In this document: one piece after another, positions 8,968 through 17,133 of the stretch
Numbering within the stretch: position 1 is the stretch's first letter
How the letters are laid out: the number at the start of each line of letters is the position of its first letter
DNA from: Bacillota bacterium
GTDB taxonomy: Bacteria > Bacillota > Bacilli > Alicyclobacillales > SLC66
Assembly (NCBI GenBank): GCA_021846285.1
Contig: JAJZCB010000007.1
Location: 1 to 64,000 of the forward strand
Direction of reading: 5' to 3'
DNA length: 64,000 nt
The notes under the pieces: generated by a model
Told to the model about the DNA's origin: nothing
Seen by the model: the letters and a program-made list of their open reading frames with translations, nothing else
Database searches by the model: none
Translations under genes and position numbers: made by a program

Positions 8968-9130
8968 GATTTTCCGGGATAGACGGCCATGCCGCGCGCG
9001 GCACCATCAGCAGGATGAAAAACCTGCTCCTCAGGATTCATGTGCTGTGCCCGTGGCGAGTTCGGCGTAGCCGTGTCTGAGCAGGGGCACAGCACATGAA
9101 TCCGGTCGGCAGGGACATTTTCCGGGATAG
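8968..9130. repeat. Conserved-loop, variable-stem palindromic element, copy A
   Basis: A perfect 19 bp stem (9034-9052 with 9085-9103) encloses a 32-base loop containing GGCGAGTTCGGCG and GTGTCTGAGCAG, with a small CGGC-GTA-GCCG hairpin inside it. The block CCATCAGCAGGATGAAAA precedes it and CATTTTCCGGGATAG follows. ATTTTCCGGGATAG also occurs upstream at 8970-8983, as if the tail of a lost neighbouring unit. A second copy at 56906-57049 has the same loop and flanks but a different stem. It fills most of the 400-base gap between tnpB and the BrxL operon. Function unknown. Confidence 0.7.
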
Positions 9131-9266
9131 TCTTGTAGTCTGAAGGAGGAAGTTGTTGATCCCTGTCGAAATTAGTCCACTGGATCCGTAGAATTGGCGT
9201 CTTGCCCTCGCTGGCCCAGTTGGCACAATCAATTTTTGGGGGCAGGATCTATCAGGAAGGGAAGTT

Positions 9267-10187
9267 GTGTTGGTGGAGAGACAAGCGGCATTGGAGATCA
9301 GTGAGCAGAACGAGGCGGAATTGGCGGAATTGGCGGATACGACCGCTAGTATCGGGAATGAAGAATCGGCTGGGGGGCTGTCGTTCTTTGAGCAGGTGCT
9401 CTGCGGCGATGTGGCCAGTCTGGCAAAGGTTGCTGAGAGAGTGGGGCGGGGGAAAGCGATCGCGAAGCAGGTTGACTTTGCGAATCGGGTGGAGTTGCAG
9501 AAGCAGTTGGACGACCTGATCCGCTATGCGGATGAAGCAGCGATACAGGCGCGTGCGCTCAAATCGTCGGTCGATCGTTTTCGGATGGTGGCGACGGAGG
9601 CCGATCGGGACGAGTGGACGCGTCTGTTCGTGGCGGGTTGCCATGCCGCGGGACGCCAGGTGGATGGCGAATACCCTCTGTTTCGCGTGTTTCCTGTCGA
9701 AGTGAAGACGGATTTCGCGAACGACGGCGTATACATCAACAACCGTCTGGTGCGCATCTTGCACCCCAAGGCCGTGGCGGCTCTTGTCGACCGTGAGATC
9801 AGCCGCTTGTATAAGGAAAAATTCAATGCGATGTCTTTCATGCGCGCACTGGTGCGCGCCTATGACGTCCTTTTGGCGGAGCGGCAGGTTGCGGAGTCGG
9901 GCAAGCGGATTGTGACGGCCATATCGCTCAAACAGATTCACGCTCTGCTGGCCATTCGCACAGGAACCACAGCCACCGGTTACCCGTTGAACCAATTTGC
10001 ATTTGACGTCTATCGATTGCGCACACAAACGGACGTGACGCTGGTCAGCGACAGTCGTCGCCTGGTGTTCGCCCCGACGAAAGTCGCCAGGGATGCCATT
10101 GTCATCCCATTGCCCGGTGGGCAGAAGGAGCATCTGGGGTCGCTGGAATTGACGGCCGTGGACTCGGAATCAGGGGGTAACGGTTGA
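9267..10187 (+). CDS. Unrecognised first protein of the BrxL-type operon
   Basis: A 306-residue soluble protein. The first 40 residues are Glu/Ala-rich and low in complexity; residues 60-110 are probably helical or coiled-coil; a globular part with VFPVEVKTDFANDGVYINN and LHPKAVAALVDREI follows. I do not recognise a family, and no nuclease or methylase motif is evident. GTG start, preceded by GGAAGGGAAG. It overlaps the next gene by one base (TGATG), so translation is probably coupled. Its place at the head of the operon suggests it is a partner subunit of the two ATPases. Confidence 0.75.
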   Translation: MLVERQAALEISEQNEAELAELADTTASIGNEESAGGLSFFEQVLCGDVASLAKVAERVGRGKAIAKQVDFANRVELQKQLDDLIRYADEAAIQARALKSSVDRFRMVATEADRDEWTRLFVAGCHAAGRQVDGEYPLFRVFPVEVKTDFANDGVYINNRLVRILHPKAVAALVDREISRLYKEKFNAMSFMRALVRAYDVLLAERQVAESGKRIVTAISLKQIHALLAIRTGTTATGYPLNQFAFDVYRLRTQTDVTLVSDSRRLVFAPTKVARDAIVIPLPGGQKEHLGSLELTAVDSESGGNG

Positions 10188-11377
10188 TGGACGTACTGGA
10201 CAGTCTCCCGCTGTTTCGGGCGAGTCCGGCGGCGGAAATGCTCTCGGACGGCGATGTGGAGAGAATGTTCGTCGACCCAGGCGGAATCGAGACGTTCTGG
10301 GTCAGGGAATACCTCGATGGGTTTATTGATCAGGGCGCCGGAAAAGTCAAGTTTGTGCGGGGACGATCGGGCTCGGGAAAGACGCACCTGTTGAGGCGCC
10401 TGAAACGGACTGCCGAACAAGCCGGTTATCTGGTTGTTTCCGTGGACGCGCACATCAATCGACTGGCAGCGATTGATGAACTCTATCGAGCGGTCGCGCA
10501 GGCTGTCAACTGGAACAATCTGCTCGACAGATGCACACTGGCGGTCATTCGGCAGGAACTTGGATACCAGGACTATGAGTTGCCTGTAAGTCGGTTCCGG
10601 ACGTGGGCCGAGGACACGCATGATCGGAGCCAGGCGGCGTTGATGACGGATATTCGCGATGTCACAGACCGCTTTGTCCGGGAACTGGATATCTATGCCG
10701 CTGTTCGGCAACCGGTTCGCGCCAGCATCGTGCGCAGGACAGGCGCGGATGCAGCGGACGAAAGCGTTCTGATGAGCTGGCTGCAAGGTGGAAAACTGAC
10801 GAGACAGGAACGCAGGGCTATCGGAGTATCGACCAATGTGGATCGGCGCAATGCGCGTTCGATCCTGTTGTGCCTGCCTGTGTTGGCGCGTGCGGCTGCC
10901 TATAAAGGTTTGCTGGTGCTGGTAGACCATGCGGAGGTTTTGGCCCGGACCGCGCGCACCGAGGGTATCCCCTACTATACGCGCGGCGCGCGGGATCAGG
11001 CGTATGAGATGATTCGGGAACTGATTGACGAAAGCTATCTGGCGCCATACCTGTTTATGGTGATCGCAGGCGATCCAGAGCTGTTTGACAATCAAAAGAC
11101 AGGACTGCCCGCCTATCCGGCGCTCTGGTATCGCATTCAGTCCGAGATTGCGACAAAACAGGTCAATCGCTTTCACGATATTGTCGATCTGGATCGATTG
11201 TGGAAGCGGGAGGATTTGACACGGCTATCGAAAACATGGGCGCTCTACGCGTCGGAAGTTGAATTGAACGGTCAGAGTCCAGACTCCGCGTCCGCCACCT
11301 GGGGGCTCGAATGGGGAAACGCGCGCCGCGCCGTCGCCAAGGCCATGTCCAGCCAGAATGGAGGAGGCCAGAATTGA
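10187..11377 (+). CDS. BREX-like P-loop ATPase (first of two)
   Basis: A 396-residue ATPase of the STAND/AAA type seen in BREX loci (DUF2791-like, tentative). Walker A is GRSGSGKT at residues 59-66, and the Walker B strand is GLLVLVDHAE with Asp247. The residue after Asp is His instead of the usual Glu, and Glu250 is three positions on, so hydrolysis geometry may differ from the next protein. The N-terminal 40 residues (VDPGGIETFWVREYL) match the lead-in seen before Walker A in such proteins. ATG 10187 is favoured by CAGGGGGTAACGG and by overlap with the previous stop. It shares its last bases with the next gene. Confidence 0.75.
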   Translation: MDVLDSLPLFRASPAAEMLSDGDVERMFVDPGGIETFWVREYLDGFIDQGAGKVKFVRGRSGSGKTHLLRRLKRTAEQAGYLVVSVDAHINRLAAIDELYRAVAQAVNWNNLLDRCTLAVIRQELGYQDYELPVSRFRTWAEDTHDRSQAALMTDIRDVTDRFVRELDIYAAVRQPVRASIVRRTGADAADESVLMSWLQGGKLTRQERRAIGVSTNVDRRNARSILLCLPVLARAAAYKGLLVLVDHAEVLARTARTEGIPYYTRGARDQAYEMIRELIDESYLAPYLFMVIAGDPELFDNQKTGLPAYPALWYRIQSEIATKQVNRFHDIVDLDRLWKREDLTRLSKTWALYASEVELNGQSPDSASATWGLEWGNARRAVAKAMSSQNGGGQN

Positions 11378-12732
11378 CAGAGAGAGCCAAGTTTATCGTA
11401 GAGGGTCTCAGATCGGGCGTTCCGTACCGTGAGCTGGCCAAGACCATCGCCTTTGGGCGTGAAAAGTACATCGACATCGTCAAGCGCATGATGGAGGGCG
11501 TCGAACAGGGGCGCGCTCCCAAACTTCCGTCCCTTGTCCTGCGGGCGAATTACGGTGAAGGCAAGACGCACCTGCTTCATTCGCTCTGGGGGGCGGGCGA
11601 GGATCGCAACTGGGTCGTCAGTTTCGTCTCGCTCAGCAAGGAAACGCCGCTGGATCGACTGGATTACCTGTATCCCAAGCTCATGGGTAACACCTATATA
11701 CCCGGCAGCGCCCAACCTGGCATTGCGTACATCGTTGCCAAGGCGCTGGAGGGCCAACTGCTTCCCGAAGCGCGAACGATGGGCATGTCGGACAGAATCA
11801 TGGCCGTTCTGGACGGTCTGGTCGTCCATGATGAGGGGTATGACGAGTTGCTCGCCGATGTTGCCGGTGACTTCCTCAGCGTGGCCGACCTCAAACGCAT
11901 CTATCGTCAGAACCTTGGCAGAGCGCCGCAATTGGCGAAATCCAGTCTGAAGGATGAAGCGTTTGAATACATGCGGCTGATCGATTGGCTGATCCAGAAA
12001 GCCGGTTTTGCCGGTTGGCTGATTCTGGTCGACGAGGTTGAGTTGGTCGGCAAGTCGGGAAAGGGCGCCCGCAGTCAGGCGTACGCCAACATGGGCCGTC
12101 TGATCGAAGGAAAACTGCCTCACGCGCTGAGCGTCTGGGCGCTCGCGGCCAATTTTTTCAGCGATGTCCTGATTCGCAGAAACGATCGGGAGGAGTGTCC
12201 ACGCTGGCTGGCTGCCCGTCCGAAGGAGGTGGAGCGGGCGCCCTGGAGTGAAGCGGCTCTCGACGCGCTTCTGGAATCGAAACTGCTTGATCCTCTCACA
12301 TTGACTCAGATCAAGGCGCTCGTACAGCAGATTCACGGGTTGCACCAGGAGGCGTACGCGTGGTCTGCGCCTTTTGACGGCGAGGATCTGTACGAGCAGG
12401 TCAGGCGCTTTGCCCCCACGCAGGACACGCGGTTGCGGACCTACGTGCGCCTGAGCCTGGCGATCCTGGACGTGTGGTATCAGCACGAGGAACCTCCGGT
12501 CATTGAGTACCTGGATCCGCTTCAGGACGCGGCGCTGGATGAACAGACGGAGCGGGACATGGTTAACGGCAAGGCCGGCGAGGACGGAAGCGGCGGAGAG
12601 GACCTCTGGCACGGCGACGGTCAGCAGGATGGCGACGGTCGAAAGGATGGCGGAGACGGCGAGGCCGACGAAGCGAATTCGGAACCAGATAAGCCGAATA
12701 TGATCACGAGACGTCTCATATTTCATGACTGA
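11374..12732 (+). CDS. BrxD-like P-loop ATPase (second of two)
   Basis: A 452-residue ATP-binding protein resembling the BREX type 2/6 component BrxD (DUF2791). Walker A is NYGEGKT at residues 59-65 and Walker B is LILVDE with Asp220-Glu221. The last 45 residues are acidic and Gly/Asp-rich (EDGSGGEDLWHGDGQQDGDG), probably a disordered tail. TTG start at 11374 is decided by GGAGGAGG six bases before it and by overlap with the previous stop (TTGA); a longer frame opens upstream but would run 66 bases into the first ATPase gene. It is likely to work with the other ATPase and BrxL. Confidence 0.78.
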   Translation: MTERAKFIVEGLRSGVPYRELAKTIAFGREKYIDIVKRMMEGVEQGRAPKLPSLVLRANYGEGKTHLLHSLWGAGEDRNWVVSFVSLSKETPLDRLDYLYPKLMGNTYIPGSAQPGIAYIVAKALEGQLLPEARTMGMSDRIMAVLDGLVVHDEGYDELLADVAGDFLSVADLKRIYRQNLGRAPQLAKSSLKDEAFEYMRLIDWLIQKAGFAGWLILVDEVELVGKSGKGARSQAYANMGRLIEGKLPHALSVWALAANFFSDVLIRRNDREECPRWLAARPKEVERAPWSEAALDALLESKLLDPLTLTQIKALVQQIHGLHQEAYAWSAPFDGEDLYEQVRRFAPTQDTRLRTYVRLSLAILDVWYQHEEPPVIEYLDPLQDAALDEQTERDMVNGKAGEDGSGGEDLWHGDGQQDGDGRKDGGDGEADEANSEPDKPNMITRRLIFHD

Positions 12733-12754
12733 CGCAGCGCAGGAGGGGTGAACC

Positions 12755-14818
12755 GTGGCGCAAGCAGGGGAACTCAGACAAAAAACGGCTCGCGTGTTTG
12801 CCCAGGTATTTGTGGACCACCATACATCCGCCGTCCTCCGCGCCGCTCGTGATTTGCCGCGCTACCTTGTCGACTTTCTCGTCGGTCAGTACGGACTCGA
12901 AGGCGCAGAGCGCAAAGTTTCGCAACATCTTGCCACCAACCGCACGCGCCAGTTGCTCAGAAGCCGTCTGCTCCAGAGGCGCACGCTGGAGCTTCTGGAC
13001 TTCGTCGACGTGAGGATCGACCTGAATCGTGGCGAGGCGGTTGCACGGCTGATGGCGTTTCAGGTGGACGGTGTCTACGTCGACCAGGATCTGCTGAACG
13101 CTCACCCTGATCTGCTGCAGGGAGGACTGTGGGGAAAGGTTTGTCTCATCTATTTTGGCAGTTTCGAAGGGGAATCGTCTCGCTTTCGCATGGCCATGGT
13201 TCATTTCGAACCGTATCAGGCGCTGATCGATCTGGCGTCCTTCGTGGCTGCGAGGAGGCAGTTTTCCACATCCGAGTGGGTTGAGTTGCTGCTGCGGTCG
13301 GCTGGGTACAACCCTGACACCCTTCTTGCCGGCAGAGATGGCCGGCGGCTTCGCTGGTTGTACCTCGCCCGACTTCTGCCTCTGGTCGAACGCAATGTGA
13401 ACATGATCGAACTCGGACCCAAGAACACGGGGAAGACATTTCTGCTGCGCAATCTGTCTGCGCAGGCCTTCACCATGGCAGGCGGGTATGCAAGCCCCGC
13501 CAACCTGTTTTACAATCTCGCGACCAGAAGAGGCGGCCTGATCGCAAGCCGGGAAGTTTTGGTGTTTGACGAGGTCGCATACACCCGTTTCACGGACGAT
13601 TCGGGAACCATCGCGCTGCTTAAGGACTTCATGGAGAGCGGACAGTTCAGCCGGGGTCATGCCGCGCAATCCGCCGACACGTCCCTCGTGTTTCTCGGCA
13701 ATCTTCAGGTGGACCAGCAGTTGCCGAGCGCTCAGTACGCACATCTGTTTGAACCGCTTCCGGTGGAGTTGCAGGATGCGGCCCTGATCGACCGCATCCA
13801 TGGATTCATTCCCGGCTGGGAACTGCCAAAACTCACTCCGGCCGATCTGGTTCCGGAGTTCTCCCTGTCCACGGACTATTTCGGGGAAATTCTGCTGGCG
13901 CTTCGCCATTTGAGATATGAGGAACATTGGCGCGGCGTTACGTCCACATACCCATTCCACAAGGGGATGACGCGTCGCGATGCGACTGCCGTGGACAGAT
14001 TGGGACGCGCCTTTTTCAAATTGGTGTTCCCGGATGGTCAGTTTACGGAACCCGAAGCGTCAGAACTGCTGTCGATAGTCGGGGAACTCCGTCAGCGCGT
14101 GGAACACCAGTTGGAGATCATGGACCCCGGCGAATTCTTCCCGCACACCATTGGCTTTCAGATGGGGAGTGAAGTGGGGCGCGAGCAGCCCTTTCCGGCC
14201 GACTTTCTGCGCCGTTCGACTTACGATGATCTGGATCGGCGGGTCAACGAGAGTCCTGATGTCGGGGAAGTCACGGCATTGACCGTTCTGACGGCCAACG
14301 GGCGAGCGTATGGCGGCGCCGTCCAGATGATCCAGGTGTCTGTGATCGATGGAGGCAGCGGCCAGATTCGTCTGACCGGGCAGCACGGTAGGGATATGAG
14401 CCACTCTCTGCGGACCGGTCATGATTTGCTGTTACGCCACGCGACGGAGATTGGCTATGGCCTGGAACGGATACGGACCGTCGATCTCGCCGTTCATCTT
14501 GTCTCCATCAGTCAGTACCGAGAGGGCCCGTCGGCCGGACTGGCTTTTGTTCTTGCCATGGTCTCGGCGCTTCTGGACAAGCCGGTGCGCCCAGCGCTCG
14601 CGGTGACAGGAGAAGTTTCCCTGCACGGCGATATCACGGCAGTGGGCGGGATCCCCCATAAGCTGACGGCGGCCCGCCAGCATGGCAGGCGTATCGTACT
14701 GATTCCAGAGGGGAACAGGACAGACGTGGAATCAGTTCCCAAGGGGGTTGTCGAGCGCATGGAGGTGGTGGCAGTCAAGGACATTCGACAGGCGCTTCAA
14801 ATCGCGTTCGCGGATTGA
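12755..14818 (+). CDS. brxL: BrxL-type AAA+/Lon-like protein
   Basis: A 687-residue protein of the BREX BrxL family. The N-terminal 200 residues are a DNA-binding-type region. Then comes an AAA+ module with Walker A GPKNTGKT (221-228) and Walker B LVFDE (269-273). The C-terminal Lon-type S16 domain has Ser593 in GPSAGLAF and Lys636 in GGIPHK, so the protease dyad is intact. GTG start after AGGAGGGG. It closes the four-gene operon. In known BREX loci BrxL accompanies PglX and PglZ, which are absent here, so its role in this set is open. Confidence 0.9.
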   Translation: MAQAGELRQKTARVFAQVFVDHHTSAVLRAARDLPRYLVDFLVGQYGLEGAERKVSQHLATNRTRQLLRSRLLQRRTLELLDFVDVRIDLNRGEAVARLMAFQVDGVYVDQDLLNAHPDLLQGGLWGKVCLIYFGSFEGESSRFRMAMVHFEPYQALIDLASFVAARRQFSTSEWVELLLRSAGYNPDTLLAGRDGRRLRWLYLARLLPLVERNVNMIELGPKNTGKTFLLRNLSAQAFTMAGGYASPANLFYNLATRRGGLIASREVLVFDEVAYTRFTDDSGTIALLKDFMESGQFSRGHAAQSADTSLVFLGNLQVDQQLPSAQYAHLFEPLPVELQDAALIDRIHGFIPGWELPKLTPADLVPEFSLSTDYFGEILLALRHLRYEEHWRGVTSTYPFHKGMTRRDATAVDRLGRAFFKLVFPDGQFTEPEASELLSIVGELRQRVEHQLEIMDPGEFFPHTIGFQMGSEVGREQPFPADFLRRSTYDDLDRRVNESPDVGEVTALTVLTANGRAYGGAVQMIQVSVIDGGSGQIRLTGQHGRDMSHSLRTGHDLLLRHATEIGYGLERIRTVDLAVHLVSISQYREGPSAGLAFVLAMVSALLDKPVRPALAVTGEVSLHGDITAVGGIPHKLTAARQHGRRIVLIPEGNRTDVESVPKGVVERMEVVAVKDIRQALQIAFAD

Positions 14819-14845
14819 TCAACGTGGATGGATCGCAAAACACCG

Positions 14846-15934
14846 TCAGCAAGTGCTGCGTTTGGTTTTTTTATTTTTTACTGGCAGGAGCAGCAACCCG
14901 AGCGGAATCAGAATGAGCAGGAAGCTGTACGTATAAAAATACTGCAGGATTAAACTGTAGATCGCATCATTCCAAAATGGCAATAGCGAGACAATCAGTG
15001 TCACTGCCGCGACTGGCCCTATGGCGGATTTGTACGACGATATGGGCACGGTGTGAGCGATCGTCTCGCACGCCGCAAATAGGAACAGCGTGATCCGAAT
15101 CAAGCTCCCCGCGGTCATCGTAAACAAGCCATAGATATCGTTCCGATCGAAAATCCCGAACTTGATGAGACGAACTTCTGCTTGACCCGGCCAAGAGAAG
15201 TGAGTGGCAAGAGGCATGTCAAACATGGTGACGGGCGACAAAACGGACAGGATGAAAAGGATTCCGTTAAACAGGATAAGGGAAGTCCATCCCTGCGCCT
15301 CTCTTTTAAGACTGTACGGCTTGGACCGGAACACCAATACAGAGATGAGTTCCGACCATAGGGAACTGAACAGCAGCGCACCAGCGAGTACGGGCGGCCA
15401 ACCGTTTTCCAGAATAGGGAATATGCGTACATAGTGTTTCTCCTGCATCAGGTTGGTTCCGACCGTCGTGCCAGTTATGATAATAAAGAGCACAAGGACG
15501 ATGGCAGTCCTGGCCACCGTTTCGATGTCGCGATACATGGCCCAGGCCACAAGCAGAATGAAGCTGACCCCTATTACAATATATGGAGTTTCCGGCATAA
15601 ACACAGATGTTACAAATTGTTCCAGACCACGCAAGGTGATCACGCCGATGCTGAAAAAATAAAGGACAAGGAGCGCGGAGATCAGCGTTCCGCCGACAGG
15701 GCCCGCCAAATGATAAATGCCGTCGACCAGCGGTGTGCCTTTCCACCGCCTGCGCAGCGCAAGAAGCACCGCAGCGAACAAAAATCCAACCGGGATGCCG
15801 ATGAGCGCGGAGAGCCAGGCGTCTCGCCCCGCTGTTCTCAGAACATTGGCAATCAATAAGAAGTGTCCCATAATGGGCAGGCTTCCGCATTGGAGCGCCA
15901 CCCACTGATTGCGCGAGACGACTCGGGTAGACAA
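14846..15934 (-). CDS. gerAB: Spore germination receptor permease subunit, GerAB type
   Basis: A 362-residue inner-membrane protein of the APC-superfamily endospore permease family with about ten membrane helices and a basic C-terminus (VKNKKTKRS). It forms part of the nutrient germinant receptor in the spore inner membrane, and the B subunit usually determines germinant binding. It is the last gene of a gerAA-gerAC-gerAB set, 14 bases after gerAC. Length is normal. The germinant cannot be predicted. Confidence 0.9.
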   Translation of the reverse strand: MSTRVVSRNQWVALQCGSLPIMGHFLLIANVLRTAGRDAWLSALIGIPVGFLFAAVLLALRRRWKGTPLVDGIYHLAGPVGGTLISALLVLYFFSIGVITLRGLEQFVTSVFMPETPYIVIGVSFILLVAWAMYRDIETVARTAIVLVLFIIITGTTVGTNLMQEKHYVRIFPILENGWPPVLAGALLFSSLWSELISVLVFRSKPYSLKREAQGWTSLILFNGILFILSVLSPVTMFDMPLATHFSWPGQAEVRLIKFGIFDRNDIYGLFTMTAGSLIRITLFLFAACETIAHTVPISSYKSAIGPVAAVTLIVSLLPFWNDAIYSLILQYFYTYSFLLILIPLGLLLLPVKNKKTKRSTC

Positions 15935-15948
15935 TGATCCTCAGCCTC

Positions 15949-17133
15949 CTAAAAGGTAACTTCTTCTTTCAACTGACCGTTGTGCAAAAGCCGGCCGTCC
16001 ACCTGAATACGAATGGGCGCCCGTGCGAACACTTCAGGCCAATGATCCTGCCAGACCCGCCACTTTCGCGGATACCTGCGGTGCGCATAGTCGTAGAAGC
16101 CAAAAACGTCCACCTGATGCGCTCGCGCTTTCTTGATCGCGGCGAGGATCTCGCGACTGATGACTTTATCAAATTTCTTCTCCAACGCCTTGTATGACGA
16201 AGGAGTCAGCGTGTAGGAAGTTAACTCGCCGATGTTGCCGATTGGACTAACCTTTACTTTGAAACGGAGTTGTTTGCCGTCGTAGATCGGTTGGATGTCG
16301 GTCTTTGAGCGAATCACCTCAATGGCTGCGTATTGGCGCTGCTGTCGCAACGAGACGACCACGATGGTGCTGGCGATCTTATTTCTGAGCCACAGAAGAC
16401 CCCGCGTTTCTGAATCGTTTAAATCTGCGATCACCTTGCCTCTTTTGATCATTGCGGCGCCGTGGATGTGAAGATTGTCTCTTTCGGATGTGACGCGAAT
16501 GCGGGGAAGATACGCCGCTTCGTCTGTGCCTGACAATGAACGCATCAGATCGATCACTTGCACTGCGGCGTACTTCCCGTTACTACGAAACGACTTTAGC
16601 ATCTCGTCGACCATGATCGCCTGATTCTGGTGCGTGGCCGCATCCGTCTTAATCACGGATTCTGCCCGTCCGTCAGCGACAAGCACCCATGCCCGTCCTC
16701 TTGCTTCACGGTTTCGAAGCATAAAGTCAAGCACCTGGGCGATGTCTTGTTCGGCGAGATCGTGTCCCAGAGCGATGTAAAGGAGATGTTCATAATACAA
16801 TTTAAATCCGGACACGGAAATCAGGTTGCGTAACGCATCAAATAAGGTATAGCCACTGGCCTGCAGGACAGCGCTCTGTTTCCCTCCCTGTTGGCCGGAA
16901 CTTGCGCCCCCCCCGCTCTGTTGCCCCTGAGCGCCGCTAGGTTTGAATATGCGCACGGTGACCAGATACCGTCCGTCTTTGTTCAGGTCGACGCCGATGG
17001 CGCCCGCCTTCCGCACAGAGTTTAATTCGACGTTGCTCCAGCAACCCGTAAGTGAGAGCGAAAGCGTAAGAGCAAGTAAGACCAAAGTGAACTTGCGCCT
17101 GTGAAATCGAAACCTTGCCATAGTCCGCTTCAT
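15949..17133 (-). CDS. gerAC: Spore germination lipoprotein, GerAC type
   Basis: A 394-residue Ger(x)C lipoprotein. The N-terminus is basic (RFRFHRRK) followed by a hydrophobic stretch and the lipobox LTGC with Cys31, so it is anchored on the outer face of the spore inner membrane. The family signature CWSNVEL-x-AIGVDL-x-G-YLV follows. A Gly/Gln/Ser-rich insert is seen near residues 65-85. The ATG overlaps the gerAA stop (ATGA), showing translational coupling. Confidence 0.9.
   Translation of the reverse strand: MKRTMARFRFHRRKFTLVLLALTLSLSLTGCWSNVELNSVRKAGAIGVDLNKDGRYLVTVRIFKPSGAQGQQSGGGASSGQQGGKQSAVLQASGYTLFDALRNLISVSGFKLYYEHLLYIALGHDLAEQDIAQVLDFMLRNREARGRAWVLVADGRAESVIKTDAATHQNQAIMVDEMLKSFRSNGKYAAVQVIDLMRSLSGTDEAAYLPRIRVTSERDNLHIHGAAMIKRGKVIADLNDSETRGLLWLRNKIASTIVVVSLRQQRQYAAIEVIRSKTDIQPIYDGKQLRFKVKVSPIGNIGELTSYTLTPSSYKALEKKFDKVISREILAAIKKARAHQVDVFGFYDYAHRRYPRKWRVWQDHWPEVFARAPIRIQVDGRLLHNGQLKEEVTF

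Noticed and set aside
8968-9130. Integron attC site or CRISPR repeat
   Set aside because: There are no core GTTRRRY/RYYYAAC ends, no integrase, no spacer-repeat series; only one hairpin unit per locus.
9038-9232. Short coding frames within the two palindrome copies that share a TRLRRTR segment
   Set aside because: The similarity is the translation of the conserved loop; the frames have no ribosome site and differ elsewhere.
11272-12726. A 484-codon minus-strand frame across the BrxD-like gene
   Set aside because: Opposite a gene with Walker motifs and a fitting ribosome site; no recognisable protein.
12716-13960. A 414-codon open frame on the minus strand
   Set aside because: It lies entirely opposite the brxL gene, has no family features or ribosome site, and its composition (rich in Arg, Gln, His) is that of an antisense frame.
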